NCBI RefSeq assembly: GCF_002119665.1 | Contig: NZ_CP021111.1 | Span: forward strand, 3,968,001-4,032,000 | From: Bordetella genomosp. 13 | GTDB taxonomy: Bacteria; Pseudomonadota; Gammaproteobacteria; Burkholderiales; Burkholderiaceae_B | DNA: 64,000 bases | Direction of reading: 5' to 3' | Part shown: piece by piece, positions 52,247 to 61,120 of the stretch | How positions within the stretch are numbered: position 1 is the stretch's first letter | Layout of the letters: each line of letters opens with the position of its first letter | Position numbers and translations under genes: made by a program | Notes under the pieces: model-generated | What the model was told of the DNA's origin: nothing | The model's database searches: none | Seen by the model: only the letters and a program-made list of their open reading frames with translations

Positions 52247-54997
52247 ATGCGTCTTTCCCTCCCGGTGCTGCCGATGCGGCTGCCTTTGCTGCTGGTCTCG
52301 TCCTTTCTTGCATTCCAGGCCGGCGCGGCCCAATTGCCCAACGGCGTTTCCGAAGTGACCTCGGTCGAGGGCATCACGGAGTACCGGCTAGAGAACGGCC
52401 TGCGCGTGCTGCTGGCACCCGACGAATCCAAGCCCACCACCACCGTCAACATGACGTACCTGGTGGGTTCGCGCCACGAGAACTACGGCGAGACAGGCAT
52501 GGCGCACTTGCTGGAACACATGATGTTCAAGGGCACGCCCACGCTGCGCAACGCGCTGGGCGAGTTCTCCAGGCGCGGCCTGCAGGCCAACGGCACCACT
52601 TCGCTGGACCGCACCAACTACTTCGCCAGCTTCGCCGCCAATCCCGAGACCCTGAAGTGGTACCTGGGCTGGCAGGCCGACGCCATGGTCAACTCCACCA
52701 TCGCCAAGGAGGACCTCGACTCGGAAATGACCGTGGTCCGCAACGAGATGGAAAGCGGCGAGAACAATCCCTTCCGCATCCTCATGCAGAAGATGCAGTC
52801 CACCGCCTACCAGTGGCACAACTACGGCAAGAGCACCATCGGGGCGCGCTCCGACGTCGAGAACGTCGATATCGGGCAGCTGCGCGCCTTCTATCACCAG
52901 TACTACCAGCCCGACAACGCGGTGCTCATCGTGGCGGGCAAATTCGATCCCCAGGCCGCGCTGACCGACATCCAGGGCACGCTGGGCAAGTTGCCGCGCC
53001 CCAAGCGCACGCTGCCGCCCGAATACACCGTCGAGCCCACGCAGGATGGCGAGCGCTCGGTCACGCTGCGCCGTGCCGGCGGCACGCCGCTGGTGGCGGC
53101 CATGTACCACATCCCGGCCGCGGGCAGCGCCGACTACGTGCCCTTCGACCTGGCCGCCTATATCCTGGCCGACACGCCCTCGGGCCGCCTATACCATGCC
53201 CTGGTGCCCACCAAGCAGGCGTCGGGCGTGTTCGGCTTCACCATGGATCAGCGCCATCCCGGCACCGCCATGTTCGGCGCGCAGCTTCAGGCAGACATGG
53301 ACCCCGAGCAGGCGCTGCGCACGCTGACCTCCACGCTGGAAGCGGTGGGCGAAAAGCCCTTCACCGCCGAAGAACTGGAACGTGCCCGCAGCAAGTGGCT
53401 GACCGCCTGGCAGCAGACCTATAACGATCCCGAGCGCGTCGGCGTGGCGCTGTCCGACGCCATCGCCTCGGGCGACTGGCGCCTGTTCTTCCTGCAGCGC
53501 GACCGCGCGCGCGACGCCAAGCTCGAAGACGTGCAGCGCGTGGCCACCGAATACCTGGTGCGCGCCAACCGCACCGAAGGCCGCTACCTGCCCACCGAAA
53601 AGCCCCAGCGCGCGCCGCTGGGCGAGCGGCCGGATCTCGAGCAGATCTTCAAGGACTACAAGGGCGACCCGGACTTCAAGGCGGCCGCCGCCTTCGATCC
53701 CTCGCCCGCCAACATCGACAAGCTGACGCAGCTGCGCACCCTGAACCTGCCCAGCGGGCCGGTGCAGGTGGCGCTGATGCCGAAGGCGACGCGGGGCGAG
53801 CGCGTGCAGGCCCAGCTGCTGCTGCAATACGGCGACGCCGCCACCCTGAAAGGACAGCGGGCGGTGGTCGGAGCGGCCGCCGAGCTGCTGGACCGCGGCA
53901 CCCCCACTCTGACGCGCCAGCAGATCCAGGACCGCTTCGACCAGATGCAGGCCGAAGTCAGCTTCGGCGCTTCGGGCACCGACCTGGGCGTCAGCATGTC
54001 CACCACGCGCGAACACCTGCCCGAATTGGTGTCGCTGGTGCTCGACATCCTGCGCAACGCCAACTATCCCGAGGCCGAGGTGGCCGAGTACAAGCGCCAG
54101 GTGGTCACCTCGCTGCAAAGCGCCATGACCGAGCCGAGTGCGCTGGCGTCGCGCGCCCTGGCGCGCCACGACAATCCGTGGCCGGCCGATGACGTGCGCT
54201 ACGTGCCCAGCTTCGAGGAAGCGCTGGCCGATGTGCAGGCCCTCACGCGCGACCAGTTGGTGGCCTTCCATGAGAAGTTCTACGGCACCGGCGGCATCAA
54301 GTTCTCGGCCGTGGGCGACTTCGACCAGGCCGCGGCCGAGGCCGCGCTGGCCAAGGGCCTGGAAGGATGGCGCCGCGCCCCCGCCTATACGCGCCTGGAC
54401 GATCCCTACCAAGACGTCCCCGCCGAGCAGTTCGAGATCGCCACGCCCGACAAGGCCAACGCCTTCTACATCTCTCGGGCCCCGCTGAAACTGCAGGACA
54501 CCGATCCCGACTTCCCGGCCCTGTACCTGGCCAACTTCCTGCTGGGCACGTCCGAGACCTCGCGCCTGTGGGACCGCGTGCGCGAGAAGGAAGGCCTGTC
54601 GTACAACGTGCGCAGCAGCCTGGTCGCGTCGTCGTTCGAGCCCACGGGCAGCTGGACCATCTACGCCATCTATGCGCCGCAGAACCGCGACCGCCTGGAA
54701 AAGGCCATCGGCGAAGAAACGGCCCGCGTGCTGAAGGAAGGTTTCACCGAGGCAGAGGTGCGCGACGGCATCGCCGCGCTGCTGAACTATCGCCGCCTGT
54801 CGCGGGCGCAGGACGCCGTGCTGGCGGGCGTGTGGCTCGACTACCTGAAGACAGGCCGCACCTTCGCCTGGTCCGCGGAAATCGACAAGAAGCTGCAGGC
54901 ATTGACCCCTGAGACCGTGAACGCCGCGCTGCGCAAGCACTTCAAGCCCGAAACGTTCAGCACGTCGGTGGCGGGGGATTTCCGCAAGAAGCCGTAA
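52247..54997 (+). CDS. M16-family zinc metallopeptidase (two-domain, pitrilysin/insulinase type)
   Basis: A 916-residue protein. A signal peptide (1 to about 28, ending QAGAA) directs it to the periplasm. The first M16 repeat has the inverted zinc motif His87-Leu-Leu-Glu90-His91 (AHLLEHMMFKG) and a distal Glu in the ENNPFRIL-like stretch. The second half (about 500-916) is the inactive partner repeat with RLWDRVREKEGLSYNVRS. Such proteases degrade peptides or signal-peptide fragments. ATG 52247 was chosen because it starts the signal peptide, behind AGGA. Confidence 0.9.
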   Translation: MRLSLPVLPMRLPLLLVSSFLAFQAGAAQLPNGVSEVTSVEGITEYRLENGLRVLLAPDESKPTTTVNMTYLVGSRHENYGETGMAHLLEHMMFKGTPTLRNALGEFSRRGLQANGTTSLDRTNYFASFAANPETLKWYLGWQADAMVNSTIAKEDLDSEMTVVRNEMESGENNPFRILMQKMQSTAYQWHNYGKSTIGARSDVENVDIGQLRAFYHQYYQPDNAVLIVAGKFDPQAALTDIQGTLGKLPRPKRTLPPEYTVEPTQDGERSVTLRRAGGTPLVAAMYHIPAAGSADYVPFDLAAYILADTPSGRLYHALVPTKQASGVFGFTMDQRHPGTAMFGAQLQADMDPEQALRTLTSTLEAVGEKPFTAEELERARSKWLTAWQQTYNDPERVGVALSDAIASGDWRLFFLQRDRARDAKLEDVQRVATEYLVRANRTEGRYLPTEKPQRAPLGERPDLEQIFKDYKGDPDFKAAAAFDPSPANIDKLTQLRTLNLPSGPVQVALMPKATRGERVQAQLLLQYGDAATLKGQRAVVGAAAELLDRGTPTLTRQQIQDRFDQMQAEVSFGASGTDLGVSMSTTREHLPELVSLVLDILRNANYPEAEVAEYKRQVVTSLQSAMTEPSALASRALARHDNPWPADDVRYVPSFEEALADVQALTRDQLVAFHEKFYGTGGIKFSAVGDFDQAAAEAALAKGLEGWRRAPAYTRLDDPYQDVPAEQFEIATPDKANAFYISRAPLKLQDTDPDFPALYLANFLLGTSETSRLWDRVREKEGLSYNVRSSLVASSFEPTGSWTIYAIYAPQNRDRLEKAIGEETARVLKEGFTEAEVRDGIAALLNYRRLSRAQDAVLAGVWLDYLKTGRTFAWSAEIDKKLQALTPETVNAALRKHFKPETFSTSVAGDFRKKP

Positions 54998-55007
54998 GAG
55001 ATACGGC

Positions 55008-55033
55008 GCGCGCCAGCCTTCGGGTTGGCGCGC
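55008..55033. terminator. UUCG hairpin between convergent genes
   Basis: GCGCGCCAGCC and GGTTGGCGCGC form an 11-bp stem (one G-U pair) closed by the very stable C(UUCG)G tetraloop, ten bases after the M16 peptidase stop and 16 before the aldo/keto reductase stop. No T run. It is a probable two-way terminator or mRNA end. Confidence 0.55.
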
Positions 55034-55048
55034 CCGCGCCTTACTGCC

Positions 55049-55924
55049 TTACTGCGTTGCCGCCCCGATTCCATCCAGCGCCTCGATCGCCTCGGGCGAA
55101 AGCCGGATGCTGGCACTGTCGATGTTCTGCTTCAGGTGCGCCACCGACGACGTGCCGGGAATCAGCAGGATATTCGGCGAGCGCTGCAGGAGCCACGCCA
55201 GCGCCACCTGCATCGGCGTCGCCTCGTACTGGGCCGCCACGTCGTTCAAGATGGACGACTGCAGCGGCGAAAAGCCGCCCAGCGGGAAGAACGGCACATA
55301 AGCAATGCCGGCCTGCGCCAGGTCGTCGATCAGCGCCTCGTCACCGCGATGCGCCAGGTTGTACATGTTCTGCACGCACACGATGTCGGTGATGCCCCTG
55401 GCCTGCTGCACCTGCGCGGCCGTGGCGTTGCTCAGGCCGATGTGGCGGATCAGCCCCTTGTCCTTCAGCTCGACCAGCGGCGCGAGCAGCGGCTCGACGT
55501 CGCCCTCCGCCGGGCCCATGGGATCGAACATCAGCCGCAGGTTCACCACATCGATCACGTCCCGGCCCAGGTTGCGCAGGTTGTCATGCACGGCGGATTG
55601 CAACTCTGCTGGACTCAGCGCCGGGTTCCACGATGCATCGTCGCCCCGCTTGGCGCCCACCTTGGTGACGATGACGAGGTCGTCACGGTACGGATGCAGC
55701 GCCTCGCGGATGATCTGGTTGGTGACGTGAGGGCCGTAGTAGTCGCTGGTGTCCAGATGGTTCACGCCGCTTTCGATGGCCGCGCGCAGCACGGCCAGCG
55801 CCGCGGCGCGGTCCTTGGGCGGGCCGAATACGTGCGGGCCGGCAAGCTGCATGGCGCCGTAGCCCATGCGGTTGACGATGAGGTTGCCGAGTTTGTAGGT
55901 ACCGGCACGAGTGGCTGTGGTCAT
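55049..55924 (-). CDS. Aldo/keto reductase
   Basis: A 291-residue (beta/alpha)8 oxidoreductase. Catalytic residues are recognisable: Asp and Tyr in HLDTSDYYGPH (about 57-67) and Lys in VIVTKVGAKRG. The NADP-binding C-terminal part has LIPGTSSVAHLKQN. The histidine usually at the end of the fourth strand is not obvious (VVNLRLMFDP), as in YdbC/oxidoreductase-type members. ATG 55924 has AGGAGC seven bases ahead. It is divergent from a TetR gene that probably represses it. Confidence 0.9.
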   Translation of the reverse strand: MTTATRAGTYKLGNLIVNRMGYGAMQLAGPHVFGPPKDRAAALAVLRAAIESGVNHLDTSDYYGPHVTNQIIREALHPYRDDLVIVTKVGAKRGDDASWNPALSPAELQSAVHDNLRNLGRDVIDVVNLRLMFDPMGPAEGDVEPLLAPLVELKDKGLIRHIGLSNATAAQVQQARGITDIVCVQNMYNLAHRGDEALIDDLAQAGIAYVPFFPLGGFSPLQSSILNDVAAQYEATPMQVALAWLLQRSPNILLIPGTSSVAHLKQNIDSASIRLSPEAIEALDGIGAATQ

Positions 55925-55992
55925 TCGCTTCGCTCCTGAAATGGTTGACGCCGCAGGGGAGACATTCGGCATCGGAAGGGCCATAATATGAA

Positions 55993-56007
55993 CAATCCTT
56001 CAGATTG
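55993..56007. promoter_or_regulatory. Candidate TetR operator between aldo/keto reductase and TetR genes
   Basis: CAATC-CTTCA-GATTG is a 5-5-5 inverted repeat 12 bases before the TetR start and 69 before the reductase start. TetR proteins usually bind such a dyad in the divergent region. A TATTAT -10 for the reductase lies next to it on the minus strand. Confidence 0.45.
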
Positions 56008-56018
56008 GAAATTCGCAT

Positions 56019-56672
56019 ATGGCCACCGCCGCCAAGCCCTCGCTGAAGCCCCGCAAACAGCCGCGCCAGGCACGTTCGCAGGCCACCGTGGACGCCATCT
56101 TCGACGCGACTATTCAGGTTTTGCTGGCCGACGGCCTGCAGCGGCTGACGACCATACGCGTGGCCGAACGCGCGGGCGCCTCGGTCGGCACGCTGTACCA
56201 GTACTACCCTCACAAGCAGGCGCTGCTATACGCCGTGCTGGAGCGGCACCTGGGCAGGATCGGCGATGCCATTGAAAAGGCGGCGGCGTCGGTACACGGC
56301 AAGCCGCTGGCCACCATGGTGGCCACGGTCGTGCGCGCCTTCATCAAGGCTAAGACCGAGCACATCGAGGAAGGCCGCGCCCTGTACGCCGTCGCGGGCG
56401 AACTGGATTCGCGGCCGCTGGTACTGAAATCCCGGGAACGCGCCCACGCCATACTGGCGGCCATGCTGGCCACGGCCGAGGCTGTCGAGTTCGCCGATCT
56501 GCCTACGGTGAGCTATATGTTCGCCGCGGCGATGACAGGATCGATGCACGCCGTGATGGATGGCAGCGCATCGGCGAAGCTGGCCAGGGCGCTGCCGGGG
56601 CAGCTGGAGTCGTTGTGCCTGGGATATCTGGAGCGGGAAAGCCGGCCGCGGAAAACCAGCGTTGCGAAGTGA
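56019..56672 (+). CDS. TetR-family transcriptional regulator
   Basis: A 217-residue regulator. A basic N-terminal arm (KPRKQPRQARSQ) is followed by the TetR helix-turn-helix at about residues 22-68, with LTTIRVAERAGASVGTLYQYYPHKQALL, and a helical ligand-binding domain. Divergence from the aldo/keto reductase, across 94 bp with an inverted repeat, makes that gene its likely target. The ligand is probably a carbonyl or xenobiotic compound. Confidence 0.92.
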   Translation: MATAAKPSLKPRKQPRQARSQATVDAIFDATIQVLLADGLQRLTTIRVAERAGASVGTLYQYYPHKQALLYAVLERHLGRIGDAIEKAAASVHGKPLATMVATVVRAFIKAKTEHIEEGRALYAVAGELDSRPLVLKSRERAHAILAAMLATAEAVEFADLPTVSYMFAAAMTGSMHAVMDGSASAKLARALPGQLESLCLGYLERESRPRKTSVAK

Positions 56673-56791
56673 CGATGGCCGATGCTGTGCCCGCGCGCTC
56701 CAGATCGGGCCCCATGCGTATACGATGATGGATGCCGAATATGCTGTATCACGTCCACCTACGGGATTTTTCCAACGAGGAGGAGATCACC

Positions 56792-57271
56792 ATGGTCAGC
56801 AAGAACACGGTTTGCCTTTGGTACGACGGCACCGCCCTGGATGCCGCAAACTTCTATGCCAAGACGTTCCCGGACAGCGTCGTCAAGGCCGTACACCGCG
56901 CGCCTGGCGACTATCCCGCAGGCAAGCAGGGCGATGTATTGACCGTCGAGTTCACGGTAATGGGCATTCCATGCCTGGGCCTGAATGGCGGCCCGGCGTT
57001 CGAGCACAACGAGGCGTTCTCGTTCCAGGTAGCCACCGACGACCAGGCCGAGACCGACCGTTACTGGAACGCCATCATCGACAACGGCGGCCAGGCCAGC
57101 GAATGCGGCTGGTGCAAGGACAAGTGGGGATTGTCGTGGCAGATCACGCCGCGCGCACTGATAGAAGCTATCACCGATCCGGACCAGGCGGCGGCCAAGC
57201 GCGCGTTCGACGCGATGATGACAATGTCGAAGATCGATATCGCCAGGATCGAAGCGGCCCGGCGGGGCTGA
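56792..57271 (+). CDS. VOC-family protein (PhnB-like/3-demethylubiquinone methyltransferase-like)
   Basis: A 159-residue protein from ATG 56792 behind AGGAGGAG. It has the PhnB-type pattern CLWYDGTALDAANFYAKTFP, LTVEFTVMGIPCLGLNGGPAF, the FSFQVATDDQAETDRYWNAI stretch and CGWCKDKWGLSWQITP near the C-terminus. These proteins have the glyoxalase/bleomycin-resistance fold. Despite an old methyltransferase label, their function is generally unknown. It follows TetR after 119 bases and converges on the esterase gene. Confidence 0.88.
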   Translation: MVSKNTVCLWYDGTALDAANFYAKTFPDSVVKAVHRAPGDYPAGKQGDVLTVEFTVMGIPCLGLNGGPAFEHNEAFSFQVATDDQAETDRYWNAIIDNGGQASECGWCKDKWGLSWQITPRALIEAITDPDQAAAKRAFDAMMTMSKIDIARIEAARRG

Positions 57272-57299
57272 TGTTTGCGCCGGGGCTCGGAGATATGGG

Positions 57300-58403
57300 C
57301 TAAGGCCTCTTGCTGCGCAATGTCCGCTCGAAGAAGAATCGCACCATCTCGCCGGTGGCATCCGGACCGGTGCGGTCCGTATATGAGCCGCTTTCCTTAC
57401 CTCCTGCCCAGGCATGGCCTGCGCCATGAATTTCCCAGCGCTCGGCCATGACCTCGCCTGCGGCATTCCGGTATACGTGCTTCGTGCTGTGACGCCTGGT
57501 GCCCGCGCCCTGCATGCGCCCGCTTTCGACACTGGCGGATGATCCCGCGCTGGCCGCGGCTACTGCATGAGCATTGCCCGGATGCACCGTCGCGTCGCGG
57601 TCTCCATGAAAAACGATGGTGGGCACGCCGCTGCCGGTCGGCGTTGCCGCTCGAATACCCGTGCCCTTCATCGCCGAAAGCGCCGAAGAAAGATCCGAGG
57701 CCGCGCCGGCCGCCAACCCCGAATGCACGCCCGCCGCCGCGTACAGCTCGGGATACGCGCCGGCCAGTATCGCCGCCATTGCACCGCCCGCCGACAAACC
57801 GGCCACATATACCCGCTGAGGATCGATGGCGTGCTGCTCCATCACCGAACGCGTCATGCCCGCGAGAATCGCCGGCTCGCCACGCCCCTTCTGCTGGTGA
57901 TTGTGCTTGAACCAGTTCCAGCACTTCTGCGGATTTCCCTGTTGCGACTGGACGGGATAAAGCACGTAGAAGCCCTGGGACCGGGCCGCGTCGTTCATCG
58001 CCGTTCCGGCAGCGAAATCGTCGGCATCCTGGGTGCAGCCATGAAGCATCACCACCAACGGCAAGGGTTTCTCGCCCGCATTGGGCGGCACATAAAGTTT
58101 GTAGCCGCGATGCCCAGCCGAATTGCGGAATGTTCCCGCCGTAAACGTGTCGCCGGGCACGGAGGGCTTGCGCAGGGGCGGGTCGACTTCTTCGACGATT
58201 GCCGGATCGGGGTCGTACGTTTGTGCGGGTTCGGGGATCTCGATGGCTTCGACGTCGATGACATCGGAATCGTCGCGCGGGGCGCGTGCGGCGGGTGCGA
58301 CGCCATTCAAAGCGGCTTGAATGGCGGCCGTGGCCGCGCTCAGGTCGCCCGACTGGGTAAGCCGGGTGGCCTGCTGCATGAGTTGTTGGAAATCGAAGTG
58401 CAT
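57300..58403 (-). CDS. PHB depolymerase-type esterase (alpha/beta hydrolase)
   Basis: A 367-residue hydrolase. The catalytic domain (about 85-360) has the oxyanion sequence MLHGCTQ (119-125), the lipase box Gly-Leu-Ser204-Ala-Gly, an Asp in FHGDRD and His in IHGAGHAW. The N-terminal 80 residues are an acidic, Pro-rich extension with an amphipathic start (MHFDFQQLMQQATRLTQ) and no signal peptide. This suggests a cytoplasmic or granule-associated enzyme acting on polyhydroxybutyrate or other esters. It lies 26 bases after the ribbon-helix-helix regulator gene. Confidence 0.86.
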   Translation of the reverse strand: MHFDFQQLMQQATRLTQSGDLSAATAAIQAALNGVAPAARAPRDDSDVIDVEAIEIPEPAQTYDPDPAIVEEVDPPLRKPSVPGDTFTAGTFRNSAGHRGYKLYVPPNAGEKPLPLVVMLHGCTQDADDFAAGTAMNDAARSQGFYVLYPVQSQQGNPQKCWNWFKHNHQQKGRGEPAILAGMTRSVMEQHAIDPQRVYVAGLSAGGAMAAILAGAYPELYAAAGVHSGLAAGAASDLSSALSAMKGTGIRAATPTGSGVPTIVFHGDRDATVHPGNAHAVAAASAGSSASVESGRMQGAGTRRHSTKHVYRNAAGEVMAERWEIHGAGHAWAGGKESGSYTDRTGPDATGEMVRFFFERTLRSKRP

Positions 58404-58429
58404 GGAATTCCTTCGCGGCTGGGAAGAGG

Positions 58430-58852
58430 TCAGCGAATGCGCTGACGCAGGGCGGTCTTGACGGCGGGACTGGCATGCAGCGCGCCAAGGACCGTCACGG
58501 ATTCAATCGTGGCAAGAGCCAATTCAGGCGTGACGTCGGGCGCGATGCTCGCCAGGCCAAGCACCCGGATCTGCAGCATTTCTCCCGCGGCCTGCACCGC
58601 GAGCAGATCCTGCGTGGTGTAGTGCTGGATGCCGAGGACCAGCGTCTTGCGGCTGACCGCTTGCCGCACGGCGTCGCCATGCGTGGCCAGCTGATTGCGG
58701 ATGGCTGTGCGGATAAGGTCTGTGCGGTTGGCATAGAAGCCTTCCTGGACCAGAAGATCGATCTGGCCGAGGTCGACGTAACCCAGGTTGATGGTGATCT
58801 TCTCGTCGGAAGGCTTGGACGCGGACGCGAGGGATGGTGTGCGGGGAGGCAT
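58430..58852 (-). CDS. Ribbon-helix-helix (CopG/NikR-like) regulator
   Basis: A 140-residue protein. Residues about 17-55 form a ribbon-helix-helix DNA-binding motif: strand KITINLGYVD, then GQIDLLVQEGF and NRTDLIRTAIRNQL. The remainder (60-140) has no recognised ligand domain but could oligomerise. It precedes the esterase on the same strand. A perfect dyad just upstream (58867-58884) suggests autoregulation of the two-gene operon. Confidence 0.82.
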   Translation of the reverse strand: MPPRTPSLASASKPSDEKITINLGYVDLGQIDLLVQEGFYANRTDLIRTAIRNQLATHGDAVRQAVSRKTLVLGIQHYTTQDLLAVQAAGEMLQIRVLGLASIAPDVTPELALATIESVTVLGALHASPAVKTALRQRIR

Positions 58853-58866
58853 TTCGGCATCTTAGT

Positions 58867-58884
58867 ACCATCCACTAGGATGGT
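58867..58884. promoter_or_regulatory. Dyad operator before the RHH regulator gene
   Basis: ACCATCC (58867-58873) and GGATGGT (58878-58884) form a perfect 7-bp inverted repeat with spacer ACTA, 14 bases before the regulator's ATG. RHH proteins bind short dyads of this kind, so this is a candidate autoregulatory site. Confidence 0.6.
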
Positions 58885-58943
58885 CAATGGATGTTCAAGC
58901 CTTTCCGATGCAACAAACATTGTCTTGAGGGTAGAACCGGAAT

Positions 58944-60995
58944 TCAATCCAGCCCGACCCGCCTAGCGCCCTTCCTGAACAATGCCTGCGCGTCCGGCGT
59001 CAGGCGAAACGCGGCAAGCAGATCGCCAACGCGGTATCCGGGATGCGACTGGCGGAGCGTGGCCAGGAGTTGGAGCGCCTCGTCCATCCTGTCTGCGAGG
59101 GCCAGGCACAACGTGGCGATCGCGACGATATGCACATGAGCGTTGGGACGCATCGCGGCTTTCACCGCCCAGTCGGCGGCCTCCTCGATCCGCCCCATTC
59201 GGGCCAGCGCAAGCGCGCGTACGGCCAGCATGCCGAACAGCAAGGGGTCGAAGGGACTCAGATAACGCGAATGGTCGGCCGACTCGATGGCCGCCTGCGC
59301 ATCTCCCGCCTGGCAATGGACGAATCCCAGCGTGTAGTGGCCCAGGGCGAAGTTGGGGCTGAGATCCACGGCGCGCCGCAGTTCCGCCAGCGACGCATCC
59401 TGGCCGCCGCGCAGCCACAGCGCGCGGCCCATGGCCCAATGCGCCGCCGGATCCCGGTCGTCGGCGATCAGACTCTGGCCCGCGGCCTTGAGTGCCAGCT
59501 CCATCGCGGGCTGCTGCTCGCCCCAGCGCTGGAACGCGTCCTGCCAATGCGTGAAGGACAGCCCCGCATAGGCGCGGGAATACGTCGGGTCGCGCCGCAC
59601 CGCCATCTCGAAGAAGTGCCGCGCCAGAGCATTGTCGGCCCGGGTGAACCGGTACATATGCCACAGGCCGCGATGATGGGCCGACCACGCGTCCAGCGAG
59701 CTCGGCGGCAACAGTATGGCCCGGTTGCGCTCCGCGGATTCGATCTCGATCTCGATCGACGCGACGATCCGGTTGCCGATCTCGTCCAGCGCCACGAGCG
59801 CATCGGCCAGCGCGTGGTCGAAGACTTCCGCCCAGACGATGCGCGACGTCCGCGACTCGATCAGCGCCACGTCCACGATGATGCGCTTGGCGTGACGGCG
59901 CAGCGACCCGCTCACTACGAAATCCACATCCAGCGTCCTGCCGGCCTCCTCCGGCCCCACGCTGCGCTGGTCCAGCGCGAACACAGTGCCCTGCGCAATG
60001 ATGAAAAGGCTGCGCAGCTTCGCCAGTCTGGCGATGATGTCGTAGGCCAGCCCGTCCCCCAACCCGCCCCGCACCCCGCCGCGCGCGGACGCGTCCGCGA
60101 ACGGCATGACGACGATGGAAGCGCGCCCGGTTCGTCCCCTGGTCCCGTCCGGCGCATCGGCAGCCGGCGAAACGACAGTTCCCACCACGGATTCCCGCGG
60201 ATCCTTCGGCGCCCGTCGCAACTGCCGCCATGCGTCGCGCAGGGGCCGCCAATCCAGACCCTCGTCATCGAAGGCACGAATCGTGGCAGCCAGGTGTTCT
60301 TCCCCCTCGCGATGCCGGCCCCGGTCGCTTAGCGACTGCAGCATCAGCGCGTGCGCGCGCGGGTCGAATGGGGCCAGCAGCAGCCACTTGCCCAGGCAGT
60401 CGCCGCGCTCCTCGGACGCCGCCGGCAGACATGCGGCCAGATGTTCCAGCACCGCCTCGTGGCAGGCTCTCAATCGCCGCCGTTGCGCCACCATCCAGCT
60501 GTCGAAGACGGGGCAGGACTTCAACTGCAGCCCGTCCAGGAAATCGCCGGTGAACAGAGCGGCCAGCGCACGCAGCCGTTCCATGCCGATGCCGCCGATG
60601 CCCTGCCGCGCGGCCTGCTCGATCTCGAGAGCGTCGACATGGCAATCGTGAAGGTCCAGCTTCACGGCGTCCTGCGTAGCCTGCACCCGTCGACGCCCCG
60701 GCTCGTCCAGCAGGGACCTTGCCTTGCTGAGGCACCAGCGCAGCTCGCCACGCGGATCGTTCGGGATATCCCAGAGCAGCTCGCACAGATGCGTGCGGGT
60801 CATCGCGTGCGGGGCGAGCGCGAGATAGGCGACCAGGGCGCGCAGCTTGCGCGAGGGCGGCAGAGGCAATGCGGCGCCCGCCCGGCTGATCGTTATCGGG
60901 CCGAGCATGCGGACGCGCAGGGCGGCGCCATCCTCGGGCATACCCGGATGCGCCGCCGCGTCAGATTCCACGCCGGCTACCACGCCCGCCTCCAC
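58944..60995 (-). CDS. SARP-type regulator with BTAD, TolB-like and TPR regions
   Basis: A 683-residue protein from GTG 60995 (AAGG seven bases ahead; ATG 60941 is an alternative). The N-terminus (about 26-105) is a SARP/OmpR-like winged helix starting RMLGPITISRAG. A bacterial transcriptional activation domain of helical repeats reaches to about 260. Residues about 290-410 match the TolB-like N-terminal module seen in cyclase-type regulators (VVMPFADAS, GDGLAYDIIARLAKLRSLF). TPR-like repeats fill 440-670. No cyclase domain is seen. It is divergent from a methyltransferase gene that it may control. Confidence 0.82.
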   Translation of the reverse strand: MEAGVVAGVESDAAAHPGMPEDGAALRVRMLGPITISRAGAALPLPPSRKLRALVAYLALAPHAMTRTHLCELLWDIPNDPRGELRWCLSKARSLLDEPGRRRVQATQDAVKLDLHDCHVDALEIEQAARQGIGGIGMERLRALAALFTGDFLDGLQLKSCPVFDSWMVAQRRRLRACHEAVLEHLAACLPAASEERGDCLGKWLLLAPFDPRAHALMLQSLSDRGRHREGEEHLAATIRAFDDEGLDWRPLRDAWRQLRRAPKDPRESVVGTVVSPAADAPDGTRGRTGRASIVVMPFADASARGGVRGGLGDGLAYDIIARLAKLRSLFIIAQGTVFALDQRSVGPEEAGRTLDVDFVVSGSLRRHAKRIIVDVALIESRTSRIVWAEVFDHALADALVALDEIGNRIVASIEIEIESAERNRAILLPPSSLDAWSAHHRGLWHMYRFTRADNALARHFFEMAVRRDPTYSRAYAGLSFTHWQDAFQRWGEQQPAMELALKAAGQSLIADDRDPAAHWAMGRALWLRGGQDASLAELRRAVDLSPNFALGHYTLGFVHCQAGDAQAAIESADHSRYLSPFDPLLFGMLAVRALALARMGRIEEAADWAVKAAMRPNAHVHIVAIATLCLALADRMDEALQLLATLRQSHPGYRVGDLLAAFRLTPDAQALFRKGARRVGLD

Positions 60996-61120
60996 GCGCG
61001 GGCCTTACGTTTGAGCCCGGATCGCACGACGCATGTATGCCTTCGTGCTGCTGCCTGTGATTCCGCCTCGCGCCGGCGATATCCGCCGGCGCTCATCCCC
61101 CGTCTTAATGGAGACACACC

